Shown here: piece after piece, positions 5,853 through 6,201 of the stretch | Numbering within the stretch: the first letter of the stretch is position 1 | Layout: every line of letters begins with the position of its first letter | DNA from: Prevotella sp. UBA7551 | Lineage (GTDB): Bacteria; Bacteroidota; Bacteroidia; Bacteroidales; Bacteroidaceae | Direction of reading: 5' to 3' | NCBI GenBank assembly: GCA_002479145.1 | Contig: DLLX01000069.1 | Coordinates: 45,448-51,648 of the forward strand | DNA length: 6,201 nt | The notes under the pieces: model-generated | What the model was told of the DNA's origin: nothing | What the model saw: only the letters and a program-made list of their open reading frames with translations | The model's database searches: none | Made by a program: the position numbers and the translations under genes

Positions 5853-6201
5853 CTTGTTTCTATACCTGTTCTACAGTAGGAAGGACAACCCCACAAAGCC
5901 ATCTCTCCTCATTTGATTATTTATGATGGCATTCGTCCTGCCATAGTCGTTTCGACAAAACGAGCCTTTAGTTATTTTCCGCAAAGGTAAGGATAAAACT
6001 CTAAATGCACAAAATATTTAGGAATTATTAGCGTGGCAGCAAGGTGGGCTTGTCTGTTGCGCCGCACACAACATTCTCCTCTACTTACTGACCACCTTGC
6101 AGGGGAAACAGAATGACGGAAAAGATACACACCATGCAGGCAAATGATTAATCACAAGTAGGTATCATGATAATATGAAGGGCAAAGTTTTATGGGTTCA
6201 G
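5853..6201. other. Gene-free region upstream of dpp4: promoter, leader and palindromes
   Basis: No credible protein gene was found in these 349 bp on either strand. From dpp4 outward the region holds an mRNA leader of about 124 nt, including a 6-bp hairpin (TCGTTT/AAACGA, 5947-5963) close to the predicted transcript start. Next come the promoter at 5982-6013 and a perfect 9-bp inverted repeat (GCAAGGTGG 6039-6047 with CCACCTTGC 6092-6100). Farther out are two perfect 10-bp palindromes: TGATTAATCA (6145-6154) and TATCATGATA (6163-6172). The neighbouring gene upstream of dpp4 lies outside the window. Confidence 0.7.
5982..6013 (-). promoter_or_regulatory. Bacteroidetes housekeeping-type promoter for dpp4
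   Basis: On the minus strand, TTTG (6013-6010) is followed after exactly 20 nt by TACCTTTG (5989-5982). This is an exact match to the -33 TTTG / -7 TAnnTTTG consensus and spacing established for the primary sigma factor of Bacteroides. Transcription would start a few bases downstream, near 5976, giving a leader of about 124 nt before the dpp4 ATG. It is the only such paired match I found in the intergenic regions of the window. The transcript start position is an inference. Confidence 0.75.

Noticed and set aside
6020..6074. 18-codon minus-strand frame starting at ATG 6074 after AGAGGAG
   Set aside because: It lies upstream of the dpp4 promoter, is very short and resembles nothing; chance is the simplest explanation.
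6120..6127. TATCTTTT as a second -7 element on the minus strand
   Set aside because: It mismatches the final G of TAnnTTTG and the nearest upstream TTTG is only 13 nt away, so the pair does not fit the consensus.

Overview
The window looks like chromosomal DNA from an anaerobic member of the Bacteroidota, most likely a Prevotella-like organism. The evidence is a Bacteroidetes-type promoter (TTTG, 20 nt, TACCTTTG on the minus strand), A-rich start regions without Shine-Dalgarno sequences for the main genes, a dipeptidyl peptidase IV of the Bacteroidales type, and a ferredoxin-dependent 2-oxoacid oxidoreductase, which marks anaerobic metabolism. Genus-level placement is an inference. No mobile element, tRNA, rRNA, CRISPR array or phage gene was recognised.

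All four real genes lie on the minus strand, so the transcriptional order runs from high to low coordinates. (1) 5853-6201 is a gene-free regulatory region with one convincing promoter (5982-6013), an mRNA leader of about 124 nt, a small leader hairpin, and some palindromes. (2) 3660-5852 encodes an exported dipeptidyl peptidase IV (730 aa) with an intact catalytic triad and Glu pair. (3) 3558-3659 is a 102-bp spacer with a strong bulged hairpin (3606-3639), a possible partial terminator or attenuator. (4) 1932-3557 encodes the alpha subunit (IorA, 541 aa) of an indolepyruvate/arylpyruvate:ferredoxin oxidoreductase, lacking the usual C-terminal ferredoxin-like domain. (5) 1832-1931 is a 100-bp intercistronic gap with a second strong hairpin (1868-1904). 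(6) 1259-1831 encodes the beta subunit IorB (190 aa). (7) 1-1262 encodes a fold-type I PLP aminotransferase. It starts inside the iorB stop codon (ATGA overlap) and runs off the left edge with 420 residues visible.

The last three genes form a coherent unit. The aminotransferase interconverts an (aromatic) amino acid and its 2-oxo acid, and IorAB interconverts the aryl-pyruvate with the aryl-acetyl-CoA using ferredoxin. This could run as fermentation of aromatic amino acids released from peptides. It could also run in reverse as reductive carboxylation of aryl acetates to make aromatic amino acids, a route known biochemically in rumen Bacteroides/Prevotella. The DPP IV upstream would supply dipeptides, but whether it shares a transcript with the ior genes is unresolved. 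I see no wholly new system. The points most worth checking are the missing Fe-S domain in IorA, the two intercistronic hairpins, and the direction of the aminotransferase/IOR pathway.
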